From Anaerolineae bacterium (GTDB lineage: Bacteria > Chloroflexota > Anaerolineae > Anaerolineales > Villigracilaceae): a stretch of 6,216 nucleotides of DNA. The position numbers and the translations under genes are program-made. The notes below the pieces were generated by a model that saw only the letters and a program-made list of their open reading frames with translations, had not been told where the DNA came from and searched no databases. The stretch lies in assembly GCA_003141915.1 (NCBI GenBank), contig PLNY01000293.1, forward strand, positions 1 through 6,216. Reading direction: 5' to 3'. Of the stretch, positions 5,750-6,216 are shown one piece after another (position 1 is the stretch's first letter; each line of letters starts with the position of its first letter).

Positions 5750-6216
5750 ATGGTCACACTGAAGAACACAGTGCAAGCAAGACAAACCACCTTGAAAGCC
5801 GTCCATAAACCATTGCTCGTAACGCTGGCGCTGACCGCGCTGTTGACGGCCTGTGGGCTCGCGCAACCGAGTCCGGCACAGGTTCAATCCTTGGTGCAGA
5901 CCTCGGTTGCTTCAACCATGCAGGCACAAAATGAGGTTGCCACATTTGTGGCGCAGACGGTTCAAGCGAATCAACCGGCCGCAACCGAGACACAGCAACC
6001 CGTCGCGACCGATACGCCCACGGTTGAGACTACGGAAACTCCGCTTCTTACCTTGACCCCGGTCGTTCCTATCACCCCCATCTCTACAACGGCATCTTCA
6101 TCTGGCGGCGGAGGCGGCTATGTGTATGTTCCACCGCAGCCATGGTCTTGCGATCCTGATATTGATAAGCGGCCGCTCGACTCGAATCCGCCCTATGCGC
6201 CCGGGGACCACTTTGA
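5750..6216 (+). CDS. Thr/Pro-rich lipoprotein, probably with an NBR1-like Ig domain (3' end outside window)
   Basis: The frame begins at ATG 5750, with AAGGAG at 5735-5740 (9 nt spacing), and stays open to the window end; 155 full codons are visible. Residues 1-35 form a lipoprotein signal: a basic N-region with K and R up to residue 20, hydrophobic LLVTLALTALL, and lipobox LTAC with Cys35. The mature chain starts with a Gln/Ala/Val-rich, possibly helical stretch (39-75), then a Thr/Pro-rich linker (76-117) and a GGGGG hinge (119-123). It then reads WSCDPDID and a segment ending APGDHF. In Chloroflexota lipoproteins a PGDxFD-type phrase often opens an NBR1-type Ig-like domain, so the missing part may be that domain; this is inference. 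It starts 22 bp after kamA with no terminator between, so the two are probably co-transcribed. The function is unknown. An extracytoplasmic, membrane-anchored location is well supported. Confidence 0.85.
   Translation, partial: MVTLKNTVQARQTTLKAVHKPLLVTLALTALLTACGLAQPSPAQVQSLVQTSVASTMQAQNEVATFVAQTVQANQPAATETQQPVATDTPTVETTETPLLTLTPVVPITPISTTASSSGGGGGYVYVPPQPWSCDPDIDKRPLDSNPPYAPGDHF

Noticed and set aside
5269..5790. 173-codon - strand frame opposite the end of kamA
   Set aside because: It is antisense to a strongly supported gene, has no domain or ribosome site, and is explained by codon bias of kamA.

Overview
The window looks like chromosomal DNA of a Chloroflexota bacterium, probably Anaerolineae-like. 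This is a moderate-confidence inference from gene content: two lipoproteins with long Thr/Pro/Ser-rich linkers after the lipobox, a large cytoplasmic-type M14 carboxypeptidase and a KamA-type aminomutase. Nothing in the window is a direct taxonomic marker.

Left part (1-868, + strand). The window opens inside a dimethylarginine dimethylaminohydrolase-like gene, of which only the C-terminal half is present, including a catalytic His and Cys. A 127-bp gap follows and holds an imperfect 26-bp inverted repeat. Next comes a small single-domain rhodanese with an intact CHHGNRS active-site loop. A perfect 12-bp hairpin (837-863) separates it from a convergent gene.

Middle part (869-4155, - strand). 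A 557-residue M14 metallocarboxypeptidase starts at ATG 2542, fixed by a GGAGG 5 nt upstream, not at the in-frame TTG 12 nt earlier. About 95 bp upstream of it lies an orphan 59-codon piece that reads as the C-terminus of a DegV fatty-acid-binding protein. Its ATG overlaps the stop of the next gene in an ATGA arrangement. That next gene encodes a lipid-anchored beta-propeller protein. Its signal peptide is in frame with the propeller but has no standard start codon. One extra A in the run at 4144-4147 would join it to an ATG at 4155 and restore a textbook lipoprotein signal, so it is either frameshifted or mis-sequenced.

Right part (4156-6216, + strand). A divergent promoter region carries a strong sigma70-type promoter (TTGACC-17-TACAAT) and a leader hairpin ahead of kamA, which encodes lysine 2,3-aminomutase. 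kamA keeps its iron-sulfur, PLP and lysine-side-chain residues. Twenty-two bp after it begins another lipoprotein gene, probably in the same transcript, which runs off the window just where an NBR1-like Ig domain may begin.

Functionally the genes form a mixed neighbourhood of amino-acid and peptide catabolism (DDAH, M14 peptidase, KamA) and surface lipoproteins. I see no defence system, mobile element, CRISPR array, tRNA or rRNA. The most unusual points are the broken lipoprotein start, the headless DegV piece and the 379-444 repeat. I did not find a convincing new biological system.
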